Source: Candidatus Nitrospira nitrificans (GTDB lineage: Bacteria > Nitrospirota > Nitrospiria > Nitrospirales > Nitrospiraceae). Taken from it: a DNA stretch of 64,000 nucleotides. The DNA lies in the NCBI RefSeq assembly GCF_001458775.1, contig NZ_CZPZ01000031.1, positions 184,075 to 248,074 of the forward strand. The letters are read 5' to 3'. Of the stretch, positions 9,021 to 18,724 are shown piece after piece (the first letter of the stretch is position 1; every line of letters starts with the position of its first letter). A program made the position numbers and the translations under genes. Under the pieces are notes generated by a model. That model searched no databases. It was not told where the DNA came from and saw nothing but the letters and a program-made list of their open reading frames with translations.

Positions 9021-10707
9021 TATCCGAGGTCAGGTCGCAGGACTGCGCACCAGCCAAGTCGTGTCGCTTGAGCGACTGTACCGACGTCGTGTCTTACCCG
9101 ACAAGGTCGTGACCCCAGAGCTCGCGAAGGCAATGGCCCAACTGACCATTGAGCTCCGCCGTCCGATTGGCGTGCTGTTGACCCGGCGTGGACAAGTTCA
9201 GGAAGTGATTGTGGGAACGGAATTGACGTTGTCTTCCACAACACTGACTCTGTTCCGTGCCGGTGCGCGATCGCTCCGTGGCTTGAGATTCATTCGCACA
9301 CAACTGCATGATCAGCCCTTAAATCAAGAGATGCTCACCGACCTCGCGTTCTTGCGGCTTGATCTCATTGGCCTCCTCTCCGTTACCGAGGATGGCCGGC
9401 TAGGCGATCTGTATATCGCTCACCTGCTGGCGCCTAATTCGGCCGGGCAATTGTTCAACGTGCTCAAGGCTGTCCCCTTCCACGATCTCTCCATGATGTT
9501 CGACCAATTCATCGAAGAGCTCGAATCAGACCTTCAGCAGGCGCGAGGGCACTATGCGGTTGAGAGCGGGAAGGAATCAGCGATACTTGTCAGCGCCTCC
9601 GTCAAAAGTCGGTCTGAGCAGGAAGAGCGTTTAGTCGAATTGGCGGAGCTGGCAAACTCCGCCGACGTCATGGTGGTCGACCGGGTCGTGCAGAGAACGC
9701 CGGATGGGCATCAGCGCTATCTCTTGGGACGCGGCAAGATGAAGGATGTCCTGATTCAGACGCTCCATCGGGGCGCGGACATGGTGATCTTTGATCAAAC
9801 GTTGTCTCCGGCTCAACTGCGAGCGATTTCAGAGATGACTGATATCAAGGTGATCGACCGGACGCAACTGATCCTGGACGTCTTTGCCCGCCGGGCTCAC
9901 AGCCGTGAAGGCAAAGTACAGGTGGAACTCGCGCAGTTGCGGTACCTGCTTCCACGATTATCCGGAAAGGGCACCCAACTCTCGCGCCTGGGCGGCGGGA
10001 TCGGCACTCGGGGGCCGGGTGAAACCAAACTGGAAACCGATCGTCGCCGTGTGCGCGACCGCATCACGCACTTAGAACGGGAATTGACACAGTTCGGGCG
10101 CCAGCAAGACCAACGTCGGTCCAGGCGAGATCGGCACGGACTCCCCGTCGTTTCTCTCGTGGGCTATACGAACGTCGGTAAGTCGACGTTGCTCAACGTG
10201 CTGACAAGCAGTCAGGTATCGGCGCAAAACAGATTGTTTGAAACTCTGGACACGACGAGCCGACGCCTGCGGTTCCCGGAAGATCGCGAAGTCATCATCA
10301 CCGATACGGTAGGATTTATCCGTGATCTTCCGCAAGAACTGGTCGGCGCCTTTCGGACAACGCTCGAAGAGCTACGAGGGGCTGATCTCCTGCTGCATGT
10401 TGTCGATGGCAGCGCCGCAGACATCGACATTCAGATTACGGCTGTCGTCGCCATTCTTGAAGACTTGCAGTTGAATGCGATCCCTAGGCTGCTCGTGTTT
10501 AATAAGTGTGACCAGATGTCACCACCGCGCGTTGAGTTGCTGTGCCGACGATACGGAGCCATCGGTATTTCGGCGCTCCAGCCTGCGACGCTTGGGCCTC
10601 TCTTGGCCCGATTGGAAGCACACGTGAGATCTCTGCCAAGTAGTGAATGTCAGACCGCTCGTCCCCCGTTGCAGGATGAAGCGCTGGCGCTTGCATCTCG
10701 TCGGTAA
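8992..10707 (+). CDS. hflX: GTPase HflX
   Basis: A 571-residue HflX GTPase, a ribosome-associated factor that splits stalled or hibernating 70S ribosomes. The HflX signature R-L-G-G-G-I-G-T-R-G-P-G-E-T-K-L-E-x-D-R-R is present (~338-360). The G domain follows with G1 GYTNVGKST (~390-398), G3 DTVGFIRDLP and G4 NKCD. The protein is longer than the ~430-residue E. coli form because of an extra N-terminal module (~150-180 residues), as in several other phyla. The ATG at 8992 overlaps the end of tsaD; the overlap suggests translational coupling. Confidence 0.92.
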   Translation: MQIRRTPIPDIRGQVAGLRTSQVVSLERLYRRRVLPDKVVTPELAKAMAQLTIELRRPIGVLLTRRGQVQEVIVGTELTLSSTTLTLFRAGARSLRGLRFIRTQLHDQPLNQEMLTDLAFLRLDLIGLLSVTEDGRLGDLYIAHLLAPNSAGQLFNVLKAVPFHDLSMMFDQFIEELESDLQQARGHYAVESGKESAILVSASVKSRSEQEERLVELAELANSADVMVVDRVVQRTPDGHQRYLLGRGKMKDVLIQTLHRGADMVIFDQTLSPAQLRAISEMTDIKVIDRTQLILDVFARRAHSREGKVQVELAQLRYLLPRLSGKGTQLSRLGGGIGTRGPGETKLETDRRRVRDRITHLERELTQFGRQQDQRRSRRDRHGLPVVSLVGYTNVGKSTLLNVLTSSQVSAQNRLFETLDTTSRRLRFPEDREVIITDTVGFIRDLPQELVGAFRTTLEELRGADLLLHVVDGSAADIDIQITAVVAILEDLQLNAIPRLLVFNKCDQMSPPRVELLCRRYGAIGISALQPATLGPLLARLEAHVRSLPSSECQTARPPLQDEALALASRR

Positions 10708-10728
10708 CCTCTGCACAATCGGGCCGCC

Positions 10729-11394
10729 ATGAAGAAAACCACACGCATGAGGACACAGCCTGCGCTCGACCGCCCGGCGCAGATTGCTCTGCGTCTTCGT
10801 CACGCCATGCCGGTGGCGCCGGTGGAATTAACGCATCGTTCGCCGTGGGAGCTGCTGGTCGCGACAATTCTTTCAGCGCAGTGCACGGACCAGCGAGTGA
10901 ATCAGGTCACGCCGACCCTCTTCAAACGGTATCGCACACCTCAGGTCATGGCGAAAGCGACGTCGACGGAATTGGAGCCATTGATCAGATCAACGGGTTT
11001 TTATAAGAGTAAAGCGAAAAATTTGATCGGTTGCGCGCAGGTCATTAGTGAGCAATTCAAGGGGCAAGTTCCTGATACGATGGAAGAACTCACGTCGATA
11101 CCTGGTGTCGGACGAAAAACTGCGAACGTCCTTCTTGGGGCCGCATTCGGGAAACCGGGTATTGTGGTCGATACGCATGTGCGACGGGTGGCCAACCGAC
11201 TCGGCTTGACCCATTCGAGTCACCCTGAGCAAATCGAACGCGATCTGCAATCGGTGTATCCGCCAACGCAGTGGACGAAGGTATCCCAACGGTTACTCCT
11301 TCATGGTCGGTATATATGCCTCGCGCGGAAGCCTCGCTGCCTCGTGTGTCCGATTTACGATGTCTGTGAGTGGGAAGGAAAACTACCGAAATGA
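10729..11394 (+). CDS. nth: Endonuclease III (DNA glycosylase/AP lyase)
   Basis: A 221-residue base-excision repair enzyme that removes oxidised pyrimidines. The helix-hairpin-helix segment SIPGVGRKTANVLL carries the catalytic Lys and VVDTHVRRVANRL the catalytic Asp. The C-terminal C-x6-C-x2-C-x5-C motif binds a [4Fe-4S] cluster. Length is normal. The stop overlaps the yicC start (ATGA), placing nth at the head of an overlapping nth-yicC-gmk unit. Confidence 0.95.
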   Translation: MKKTTRMRTQPALDRPAQIALRLRHAMPVAPVELTHRSPWELLVATILSAQCTDQRVNQVTPTLFKRYRTPQVMAKATSTELEPLIRSTGFYKSKAKNLIGCAQVISEQFKGQVPDTMEELTSIPGVGRKTANVLLGAAFGKPGIVVDTHVRRVANRLGLTHSSHPEQIERDLQSVYPPTQWTKVSQRLLLHGRYICLARKPRCLVCPIYDVCEWEGKLPK

Positions 11395-12269
11395 TTAAGA
11401 GCATGACCGGATTTGGTCGGCGACAGGGACTATGGGCCGATGGGACCGTCAGCATTGAAGTGAGATCGGTGAACCATCGGTTCCTTGAAACCTCCATTCG
11501 CCTGCCGAAGTCGATGAGTGGGCTGGAGGAAAGCTTCAAGAAGACGATCCAGCAACATTGTGTCCGTGGGCGAGTCGATCTTACGGTGCTGCTTCAGGGG
11601 AGTCGGGGAAATACTCGTGCCGTGCAACTTGACGTTGGTCTAGCGAAGCAGTACCATCAGGCTCTCCGTACACTCCAACGCACACTGAAACTTAAAGGCT
11701 CCATTGACATCGGGCTGATGGCGGGTTTTCGCGATATTGTCGCGCTGTCTGAGCAGGCGGCCGACGATCCTAAGCTCACGAAAATGGTGGAGAAACTCGG
11801 GTCGCTCGCGGTGTCGGATATGGTGAAGATGCGTGAGAAGGAGGGAGTCTTGCTTGCGCAGGATATCTTGGCTCGACTCGACCTCGTGCGTCAATGCAGG
11901 AGCGCGATCTCGTCCCGCGCTCCCTTCATTGCGCAGGAAACCTTCGACCGCATGAAGCAGCGAGTGGAAAAATTGTTGACAGACGCTATCCCGGACCTCC
12001 CTCGGCTCAATCAAGAGTTGGCTCTGTATGCCGATCGGTGCGACATTACGGAAGAATTGGTCAGACTAGACACCCATATGATACAGTTTGAGCGTGCGCT
12101 TCAAGGGACCGAGTCGGTGGGGAAGACGTTGGATTTTCTTCTTCAGGAATTAGGCCGGGAAGTCAATACTGTTGGATCAAAAGCGAATGACGCGGGGATC
12201 AGGGCCGACGTGGTCCGGATGAAGGCGGAGCTTGAGCGCATACGTGAACAGATACAGAATGTCGAATGA
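11391..12269 (+). CDS. yicC: YicC family endoribonuclease-like protein
   Basis: A 292-residue member of the YicC family (N-terminal YicC domain plus C-terminal DUF1732). E. coli YicC has been linked to RNA turnover; the exact reaction here is inferred from family. The signature IKSMTGFGR opens the protein, EVRSVNHRFLE follows, and the C-terminus has TLDFLLQELGREVNTVGSKA. The ATG at 11391 is chosen over one at 11370 because it gives the conserved N-terminus, overlaps the nth stop by 4 nt and has GGAAGG upstream. The yicC-gmk-rpoZ order is widespread in bacteria. Confidence 0.92.
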   Translation: MIKSMTGFGRRQGLWADGTVSIEVRSVNHRFLETSIRLPKSMSGLEESFKKTIQQHCVRGRVDLTVLLQGSRGNTRAVQLDVGLAKQYHQALRTLQRTLKLKGSIDIGLMAGFRDIVALSEQAADDPKLTKMVEKLGSLAVSDMVKMREKEGVLLAQDILARLDLVRQCRSAISSRAPFIAQETFDRMKQRVEKLLTDAIPDLPRLNQELALYADRCDITEELVRLDTHMIQFERALQGTESVGKTLDFLLQELGREVNTVGSKANDAGIRADVVRMKAELERIREQIQNVE

Positions 12270-12982
12270 GCACCGCGATCACTACAAGTAATCTCCCTCC
12301 GGGTGTGACGGGGAATCGGCAAGCTCCTGAACGTCGAGGAATCCTGTACATCGTTTCAGCTCCCTCAGGGGCCGGGAAGACGACGTTGTGCAAACAGATC
12401 GTGGCGTCGGTTTCCGGGGTGTGGCATTCAGTCTCGTTTACGACAAGAGCACCGCGGCCAGGAGAAGAACACGGACGTGAGTACTTCTTTATCGACGAGA
12501 ACGTTTTTCACGATATGGTTGCGAGAAATGAGTTCTTGGAGTACGCGCACGTGTATTCCCACTGGTACGGAACACCGCGAAAGCCCTTGATGGATAAGAT
12601 GGAGCAGGGTATCGATGTCTTACTGGAAATCGATGTCCAGGGCGCGCTTCAGATTAAGAAGAAATTCGGCGATGCCGTCTATATTTTCATTCTTCCTCCA
12701 TCGATGGACATTCTGCGCGCTCGACTCCACGGTCGAGGGTCCGACTCTCAGGAGGAGATTGTTCGCCGATTGCAAAAGGTGAAGGAGGAGGTCTGGTGTT
12801 TCAGGGAATATTATTACATCGTCCGCAACGATGATCTGACGCAATCTCTCCGTGAGCTGCAAAGCATTTTCATTGCGGAACGTTTGAAGACCGAACGGAT
12901 GGACCTACATTGGCTTGAACAAAGCTTTATTTTTGAGAAAGACGCAAAATCCGCGGAAACGGAACCGTCATCCACTTCATAA
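12266..12982 (+). CDS. gmk: Guanylate kinase
   Basis: A 238-residue enzyme that phosphorylates GMP/dGMP to GDP/dGDP. The P-loop is in IVSAPSGAGKTTL (~30-42), the GMP-binding region in FTTRAPRPGEEHGREYFFI, and IDVQGALQIKKKF follows. About 25 residues before the P-loop domain are extra and low-complexity. The start ATG overlaps the yicC stop by 4 nt, implying coupling. Confidence 0.95.
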   Translation: MSTAITTSNLPPGVTGNRQAPERRGILYIVSAPSGAGKTTLCKQIVASVSGVWHSVSFTTRAPRPGEEHGREYFFIDENVFHDMVARNEFLEYAHVYSHWYGTPRKPLMDKMEQGIDVLLEIDVQGALQIKKKFGDAVYIFILPPSMDILRARLHGRGSDSQEEIVRRLQKVKEEVWCFREYYYIVRNDDLTQSLRELQSIFIAERLKTERMDLHWLEQSFIFEKDAKSAETEPSSTS

Positions 12983-13009
12983 CCTATAACGAGGGGAGCT
13001 AGACTGACT

Positions 13010-13369
13010 ATGATCGACATGCTGAGCTTGTTGCCGCAATACACGTCCAATGAGTTCGATTCCCGCCACCGCTTGGTGATCGTCGCGTCACAGCGCGCGA
13101 AACACTTGACTCAAGGCGCGAAGTCAACGTGGGTCTCTCGCTTCACCAAAGAAACAACTATGGCGCTCGACGAGGTGCTGAGAGGTCATGTCAAGTATTT
13201 GACCGGCAAGGACGCCCGTGATGCAATGAAGGAGGCCAAGCGAGGGAAAGAGGGTGAAACCGAGCGCATCGCGATGATGACCGGAGAGGACGCCCGCGAA
13301 ATCAAGAAGGAACTCAGTGTCTACGTCGATGATACGGTACAGCCGACGGTGGCTCCGGCTGAGGAGTAG
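13010..13369 (+). CDS. rpoZ: DNA-directed RNA polymerase omega subunit
   Basis: A 119-residue omega subunit, which helps assemble RNA polymerase by holding beta-prime. The conserved core is DSRHRLVIVASQRAKHLTQGA (~17-37) with TTMALDEVLRGHVKY downstream. An acidic/lysine-rich tail is typical. GAGGGGAG upstream supports the ATG at 13010. Its place between gmk and coaBC is the common bacterial arrangement. Confidence 0.92.
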   Translation: MIDMLSLLPQYTSNEFDSRHRLVIVASQRAKHLTQGAKSTWVSRFTKETTMALDEVLRGHVKYLTGKDARDAMKEAKRGKEGETERIAMMTGEDAREIKKELSVYVDDTVQPTVAPAEE

Positions 13370-13387
13370 GTTTTGGAGGAAGCGCAA

Positions 13388-14617
13388 GTGCCGACCCATC
13401 CGCGGGGTAAGAGGCTTGTCCTTGGGGTAACGGGCAGCATCGCTGCGTATAAAGCGGTTGGGTTGCTTCGATCGCTTGCGCGTGACGGGGCCACCGTGTC
13501 CGTGGTCATGACTCAAGCCGCCACGAAATTTGTGACTCCCCTTACGTTTGAAGTCCTGTCGGGAAGACGAGTGGCGACGGACCTTTTTGAATCTCATGAA
13601 GAAATGGTCCACCTCGCTGTCCCGGAACAAGCCCATGCAATCATTGTGGCGCCGGCGACGGCCAATTTCCTGGCAAAGGCGGCACTTGGTCTGGCGGATG
13701 ATCTGCTGAGTACGATGCTGTTGAACGCTCGGTGTCCCATGATTGTCGCCCCGGCCATGGACGGGGACATGTGGACACATCCCACGGTCGTTCAACATGT
13801 GCAGGTGCTTCGAGCCCGCGGCGTCGTCGTGCTCGATCCCGATGTCGGTCCGCTGGCATCAGGACACGTCGCACAAGGGAGGTTTCCGACAGAGTCACGA
13901 ATCATGAATGCCGTGCATGCCGCGCTGAACCCCCGGCGGGATTGGCAGGGACAGCAGGTGTTGGTTTCCGCAGGCCCGACTCAGGAACCTATTGATCCGG
14001 TTCGCTTTATTTCGAACCATTCCTCGGGGAAGATGGGATATGCCATTGCAGAGGCCGCGCGAGATCGAGGTGCGGAGGTAATCTTGGTTACAGGACCGTC
14101 CTCTCTCACGCCTCCTCCAGGGGTGACCACCGTTTCGGTCAATACGGCGAGCGAGATGGCCGATGCGTTGAATCGGCATTTCCCTGCTGCGAACGTTCTG
14201 ATCATGGCTGCAGCGGTTGTGGACTTTCGTCCCAAAAGTCAGGCGACACAGAAACTCAAAAAGCGGGGGAAATCCGAGCTCATGCTCGACCTGGAAGCTA
14301 CCCCGGACATTCTGGCGATGCTGGCCGCGCATCGAACATCGCAAATTATGGTTGGATTCGCTGCGGAAACCGAACACGTATTGTTGCATGCGAAAGACAA
14401 GTTGAGAGGGAAAGGGCTGGATCTCATCATTGCGAATGATGTCACGCAGGCGGGATGTGGGTTCGGCAGTGACGACAATGCGGTCGTCATTCTCTCGGCG
14501 GCGGGCGAACAGAGAGTCCTGGGTCTGATGCCCAAGCGACGACTGGCCGACGAAATTCTGACTGCGGTGCATGAGCTCTGTTTGATCTCGCCTCGTCGCG
14601 AATCCTTGGTGGAGTGA
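13388..14617 (+). CDS. coaBC: Bifunctional phosphopantothenoylcysteine decarboxylase/synthetase
   Basis: A 409-residue fusion for two steps of coenzyme A synthesis. The N-terminal CoaC flavoprotein part shows GVTGSIAAYKAVGLLR, the active-site His region (EMVHLAVP) and the PAMDGDMW clamp. The C-terminal CoaB part shows VSAGPTQEPIDPVRFISNHS and SSGKMGYAIAEAA. The frame opens at a TTG at 13373, but GGAGGA at 13375-13380 sits 7 nt before the GTG at 13388, so the GTG is the better start. It lies 18 nt after rpoZ. Confidence 0.93.
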   Translation: MPTHPRGKRLVLGVTGSIAAYKAVGLLRSLARDGATVSVVMTQAATKFVTPLTFEVLSGRRVATDLFESHEEMVHLAVPEQAHAIIVAPATANFLAKAALGLADDLLSTMLLNARCPMIVAPAMDGDMWTHPTVVQHVQVLRARGVVVLDPDVGPLASGHVAQGRFPTESRIMNAVHAALNPRRDWQGQQVLVSAGPTQEPIDPVRFISNHSSGKMGYAIAEAARDRGAEVILVTGPSSLTPPPGVTTVSVNTASEMADALNRHFPAANVLIMAAAVVDFRPKSQATQKLKKRGKSELMLDLEATPDILAMLAAHRTSQIMVGFAAETEHVLLHAKDKLRGKGLDLIIANDVTQAGCGFGSDDNAVVILSAAGEQRVLGLMPKRRLADEILTAVHELCLISPRRESLVE

Positions 14618-14625
14618 CTGGGGCT

Positions 14626-15348
14626 ATGGCGTCAGGTCCAAAGAAAGTCGGTAACGCCGCCGAAATTGATCGGTTGGCCTTGGCCTTCGCGAAAGATCCT
14701 GGATCCAAGGCGTTTATCCCGCTGGCAGAAGAATACGGCAAAGCCGGCATGTGGGAAGAGGCGGTGGCTGTTCTTGAAGATGGGTTGAAGCTCTATCCAG
14801 GATTCATCACGGCCATGGTCGCGTTGGGACGCGCCTATGAGCAGTTGAACCAACCAGTCAAGGCGAAGGCCATTCTCGAAGAAGCCATCAAGGTAAGTCC
14901 CGATAACCTTCGTGCCCATCGAACATTGGCCAAACTCTATGCGGCTCAAGGGGCCACGGACTCGGCCATCCGGTCATGCAGCGTCATATTATCCATCAAT
15001 CCGCGTGACCAAGAAGCCTTGTCGCTCTGTGCCGGATTCGACGCACCGGCTCATGGAACGGAAGCATCATCACCAGGACAATCGGGTGAGAAACTGGTCA
15101 AACTCGCAAGCCTTGACGCCAATCGGCCTCGCGGCGAGGGTATGACATCCGCCATAGACGACGCGACGCCGGCAACGAAAGATGAGGCCAAGGGATTGTT
15201 GAGTAGCGTGCCCCGCTCGGAAGAAACGCGTATTCCTACAAATGGATCCAGGGACCAGGCCGCACAGAAATCCAGAAGTCTCGTGACTGCACGGCTTGAG
15301 CAGTGGCTCAACCAGCTCCAGATCCGCCGACGAGATCCCCAAGTGTAA
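14626..15348 (+). CDS. Tetratricopeptide repeat protein
   Basis: About 240 residues. Three TPR-like helical hairpins occupy residues ~20-130 (FIPLAEEYGKAGMWEEAVAVLE, AMVALGRAYEQLNQPVKAKA and AHRTLAKLYAAQGATDSAIR). A low-complexity, charged linker and a short basic C-terminal helix follow. TPRs mediate protein contacts; the partner is unknown. No signal peptide is seen. The start may instead be the GTG at 14614, which overlaps the coaBC stop. The gene closes the nth-to-coaBC operon. Confidence 0.8.
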   Translation: MASGPKKVGNAAEIDRLALAFAKDPGSKAFIPLAEEYGKAGMWEEAVAVLEDGLKLYPGFITAMVALGRAYEQLNQPVKAKAILEEAIKVSPDNLRAHRTLAKLYAAQGATDSAIRSCSVILSINPRDQEALSLCAGFDAPAHGTEASSPGQSGEKLVKLASLDANRPRGEGMTSAIDDATPATKDEAKGLLSSVPRSEETRIPTNGSRDQAAQKSRSLVTARLEQWLNQLQIRRRDPQV

Positions 15349-15383
15349 GTCTCTTCTTGAACTTCCCCCATGACCTCAGCAGT

Positions 15384-15412
15384 TTGACCCCCTGAGAGGG
15401 GGCTGCTAGAAT
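15384..15412 (+). promoter_or_regulatory. Promoter of aroQ-efp-accBC with inverted repeat in the spacer
   Basis: TTGACC (15384-15389), a 17-nt spacer and TAGAAT (15407-15412) form a near-consensus sigma70 promoter ~57 nt before aroQ. CCCCCT (15388-15393) and AGGGGG (15397-15402) form a perfect 6-bp inverted repeat around GAG, which covers the end of the -35 and most of the spacer. This is where a repressor or MerR-like activator would bind. Confidence 0.7.
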
Positions 15413-15468
15413 GCCGCCCTTGACGTGGTAGGGCGAGGCAGGTGTATAGGGGAGGCATTGTACGCGAT

Positions 15469-15942
15469 ATGCTGCGCATCCTGGTCCTTCACGGTCCCAA
15501 TCTGAACCTGTTGGGTAATCGAGAAGCCTCCATTTATGGGACGACGACGCTTGATATGATCGATGCGTCACTGGAAAAGCTGGGTGGTGAACTTGGAGCT
15601 GAACTGGTTATTCGTCAGTCGAATCTCGAAGGAGAATTGGTGAACTGGATCCAGGAAGCACGACGCGGGTATCACGGCATTATCATCAATCCAGCGGCCT
15701 ACACGCACACCAGCATCGCGATACGCGACGCCCTGGCCGCCGTTGAGTTGCCCACCGTCGAGGTCCATCTGTCCAATATCTATCGGCGTGAAGAATTCAG
15801 ACAGCATTCATATGTGTCGGGGGTCGCGTTGGCACAGCTCGCCGGCTTCGGTGCCTCGGGGTATCTCTTGGCCTTGCGAGGATTGTGCGAGCACATATCT
15901 GCTGCCGGATCCAAGGGTTCTTCGGCGGCAGTACCTCAATAA
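15469..15942 (+). CDS. aroQ: 3-Dehydroquinate dehydratase, type II
   Basis: A 157-residue type II dehydroquinase, the third step of the shikimate pathway (3-dehydroquinate to 3-dehydroshikimate). Signatures are [15 protein letters not shown] with the catalytic Tyr following in [23 protein letters not shown] with the catalytic His region, and [15 protein letters not shown]. The ATG at 15469 gives the canonical N-terminus; an in-frame GTG at 15442 is less likely. The last ~12 residues are variable. Clustering with efp and accBC is common in bacteria. Confidence 0.94.
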   Translation: MLRILVLHGPNLNLLGNREASIYGTTTLDMIDASLEKLGGELGAELVIRQSNLEGELVNWIQEARRGYHGIIINPAAYTHTSIAIRDALAAVELPTVEVHLSNIYRREEFRQHSYVSGVALAQLAGFGASGYLLALRGLCEHISAAGSKGSSAAVPQ

Positions 15943-16013
15943 GCGGAGCGAAGACGGAAGCGCAATCAGAATGTCACCGGGCCGGTTATGTGTTTCATAG
16001 AAGGGAGTTGCGA

Positions 16014-16574
16014 GTGATTTCTACGGTGGATTTTCGTAGCGGGGTACGCTTAATGGTCGAAGGCGAGCCCTTTCATATCGTCGAGTTTCAACACGTCAAG
16101 CCCGGCAAGGGCGGTGCGTTCGTACGGACGAAGTTGAAAAGCTATCTCTCCGGAAATGTGTTGGACCGGACGTTTCGATCAGGGGAACGGTTTGAAGAGC
16201 CTGATTTAGAAGAGCGTGACATGCAGTTCCTCTATGCGACCGGAGATTCCTACACGTTGATGGATACCGAGACGTATGAGCAATTGACGTTTGAGAAGAG
16301 TCAGTTGGGAGAGAATGCCGATTTATTGAAAGAAAATATGATCGCCAAGATCCTCGTCTATGAGCATCGCCCGATCGCCGTTGAGCTGCCGAACTTCATC
16401 GAGCTCAAGGTCGTGGATGCGGATCCGGGTGTGCGTGGAGACACGGCATCTGGAGGAACCAAGCCGGCGGTCGTGGAAACGGGGGCGACGATCAAGGTTC
16501 CGCTTTACTTGGAGGTTGGCACCGTCATTCGGATCGATACTCGCACCAGATCCTACGTGGAGCGTGTTCGGTGA
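16014..16574 (+). CDS. efp: Translation elongation factor P
   Basis: A 186-residue EF-P, which relieves ribosome stalling at polyproline. Three OB-like domains fit the length. The tip loop is KPGKGGAF with Lys32 at the usual modification position. The GTG at 16014 is chosen because AAGGGAG lies upstream and it gives the canonical length; the frame extends 43 codons further upstream without homology. No epmA/epmB/ymfI-type modification gene is in the window. The stop overlaps the accB start (GTGA). Confidence 0.95.
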   Translation: MISTVDFRSGVRLMVEGEPFHIVEFQHVKPGKGGAFVRTKLKSYLSGNVLDRTFRSGERFEEPDLEERDMQFLYATGDSYTLMDTETYEQLTFEKSQLGENADLLKENMIAKILVYEHRPIAVELPNFIELKVVDADPGVRGDTASGGTKPAVVETGATIKVPLYLEVGTVIRIDTRTRSYVERVR

Positions 16575-17134
16575 GCCGTCGTCGATCTACTCATGCAAAA
16601 ACCAAGGCTCGTCGGGTGGTGTTGCCGCAGGCTGGAGAGGAGACCGGGCATGAGGGTTCACTCACAGGGGGATCGACCAAGCAAATCCAAGAACTGATCG
16701 ACCTGCTTCGGCGTAATAATTTGACCGAGCTCGAGTTTGAACGACAAGGCATCCGCATCCGCGTCCGCCATGATCTCGCCGCCAGACCGCTCGCGACATC
16801 CGCGCAGGAGTTTGCCCCCACTCCGCCTCAACAACCGATGCATTCCGCTTCAGCCACGACAGCAGTATCAGACGCAAGCACGGGTTTCTTGACCGTCACG
16901 TCCCCTATCGTCGGCACGTTCTACCGGTCGCCCTCACCCGATGCGGATCCCTACGTTGAAGAAGGTGACGTTGTGAAAAAGGGCCAAGTGTTGTGTGTCG
17001 TCGAAGCGATGAAACTCATGAATGAAATTGAGTCGGAAGTGGATGGTCGCCTTGCCAAGATCTTGGTGGAAAACACAAAGTCGGTGGAATATGGTCAGGC
17101 GCTGTTTCTGATCGATCCCAAAGCCGCTTCATAG
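16571..17134 (+). CDS. accB: Biotin carboxyl carrier protein of acetyl-CoA carboxylase
   Basis: A 187-residue BCCP, the biotin carrier for malonyl-CoA formation in fatty acid synthesis. The C-terminal biotinyl domain contains VVEAMKLMNEIESE with the biotin-accepting Lys at ~148. Before it are the usual Pro/Ala-rich linker and an N-terminal helical region (QIQELIDLLRRNNLTELEFE). The first ~35 residues are basic and not typical; the GTG overlapping efp may be the start, but a later one cannot be excluded. Confidence 0.93.
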   Translation: MSRRRSTHAKTKARRVVLPQAGEETGHEGSLTGGSTKQIQELIDLLRRNNLTELEFERQGIRIRVRHDLAARPLATSAQEFAPTPPQQPMHSASATTAVSDASTGFLTVTSPIVGTFYRSPSPDADPYVEEGDVVKKGQVLCVVEAMKLMNEIESEVDGRLAKILVENTKSVEYGQALFLIDPKAAS

Positions 17135-17177
17135 GTCATTCTAAAGGCGGTCCTCGCCATCGTATCGGAGCCGAGAC

Positions 17178-18518
17178 GTGTTTAAGAAAGTTCTGATTGC
17201 CAATCGCGGAGAAATCGCGCTGCGAGTGATCCGCGCTTGTAAAGAACTGGGCATCAAGACCGTGGCCATTCATTCTGAGGCTGATGCGCATGCCCTGCAC
17301 GTCCGAGCGGCCGAGGAAAAGGTGTGTGTGGGGCCGGCCGAATCGGCATTGAGCTACCGAAATATTCCCAACGTCTTGAGTGCCGCGGAGATTACCGGTG
17401 TCGACGCGATCCATCCCGGGTATGGATTTCTGTCGGAGAACGCCCATTTTGCCGAAGTCTGCGAGTCAATCGGCATCAAGTTTATCGGGCCGAGCTCGGA
17501 CAATATCGCCATGATGGGGGATAAGGCGAAGGCGCGTGAAATCGTGGCGAGGCGAGGCCTACCGGTCACGCCCGGAAGCCCAGGCGAATTGCGCAGCGAG
17601 GAGGACGCGTTGCAGGCGGCGCAGAAGATCGGCTTTCCCGTCATTATTAAAGCGACGGCCGGCGGCGGAGGGCGAGGCATGCGCGTCGTCAACAAGGCCG
17701 AAGACCTGGGTCGGGCGTTTCAGGCCGCGCAGGCCGAAGCGAAATCGACCTTCGGCAACGACGGGGTATACCTCGAGCGGTACTTTCTCGAGCCGCGCCA
17801 TATCGAAGTGCAGATCTTGGCCGATCAACATGGTCGGGTGGTGCATCTGGGGGAGCGGGACTGTTCGATTCAACGACGGCATCAAAAGCTGGTCGAAGAA
17901 ACGCCATCCCCGGTGGTCGATCACAAGCTGCGTCGAGAAATCGGTCGGGTGGCCGTGGAGGCGGTCAAGGCTGCCCATTACCGAAACGTGGGTACCGTCG
18001 AATTTTTGCTCGATAAAGACCGAAATTTTTATTTCATGGAAGTGAACACCCGCATCCAGGTCGAGCACCCCATCACTGAAATGGTGACCGGCATCGATTT
18101 GATCAAGGAACAGATTCGTCTGGCCGCAGGCCATCCTCTCTCCATTCGCCAACAGGATGTCGTGCTGACCGGACACAGCCTGGAGTGTCGAATTAATGCT
18201 GAAGATCCGGAGAAGTTTACGCCATCTCCTGGAACGATCACCAAGTACAGTCCGCCTGGAGGATTCGGGGTGCGGGTCGATTCCGCCATGGAGTCAGGCT
18301 CGGTGGTCGTTCCGTACTACGATTCGCTGATCGCCAAGCTGATCACTCATGGCCGTGATCGGCAGGAATCAATGGCTCGCATGAAACGCGCGCTCGGTGA
18401 GTTCGTCATCGAAGGGATTAAGACCACCCTCCCTCTTCACCGTCGGATCCTTGATGATCCGGACTTTCAGAAGGGCCATGTGTCGACGACGTTCCTGGAC
18501 CGGTTCTTGGCCGGATAA
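17178..18518 (+). CDS. accC: Acetyl-CoA carboxylase biotin carboxylase subunit
   Basis: A 446-residue ATP-grasp enzyme that carboxylates biotin on AccB. It opens with [19 protein letters not shown]. The glycine-rich loop [15 protein letters not shown], the catalytic [18 protein letters not shown] and the RINAEDP segment are all present. The start is a GTG at 17178, 43 nt after accB. accA/accD are not in the window. Confidence 0.95.
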   Translation: MFKKVLIANRGEIALRVIRACKELGIKTVAIHSEADAHALHVRAAEEKVCVGPAESALSYRNIPNVLSAAEITGVDAIHPGYGFLSENAHFAEVCESIGIKFIGPSSDNIAMMGDKAKAREIVARRGLPVTPGSPGELRSEEDALQAAQKIGFPVIIKATAGGGGRGMRVVNKAEDLGRAFQAAQAEAKSTFGNDGVYLERYFLEPRHIEVQILADQHGRVVHLGERDCSIQRRHQKLVEETPSPVVDHKLRREIGRVAVEAVKAAHYRNVGTVEFLLDKDRNFYFMEVNTRIQVEHPITEMVTGIDLIKEQIRLAAGHPLSIRQQDVVLTGHSLECRINAEDPEKFTPSPGTITKYSPPGGFGVRVDSAMESGSVVVPYYDSLIAKLITHGRDRQESMARMKRALGEFVIEGIKTTLPLHRRILDDPDFQKGHVSTTFLDRFLAG

Positions 18519-18724
18519 TCCCTACACATCTTTCCTCCCCCAGTGCCGTCTTCACAGTGTTTCGCCATCAAGAGATCCCATTTCTTGGTGGGCCGCTGGG
18601 TCTGTGTTAAGCTCAAGACAGCGGTTTGAAGGGGAGGAGCCGTCGCCTCGCGTGGAGCGAGAGATGCATCGTTCGGTGGCTTCCTGATAGGATAGCGACA
18701 ATTCTTGGACTACATGCGGGATAT

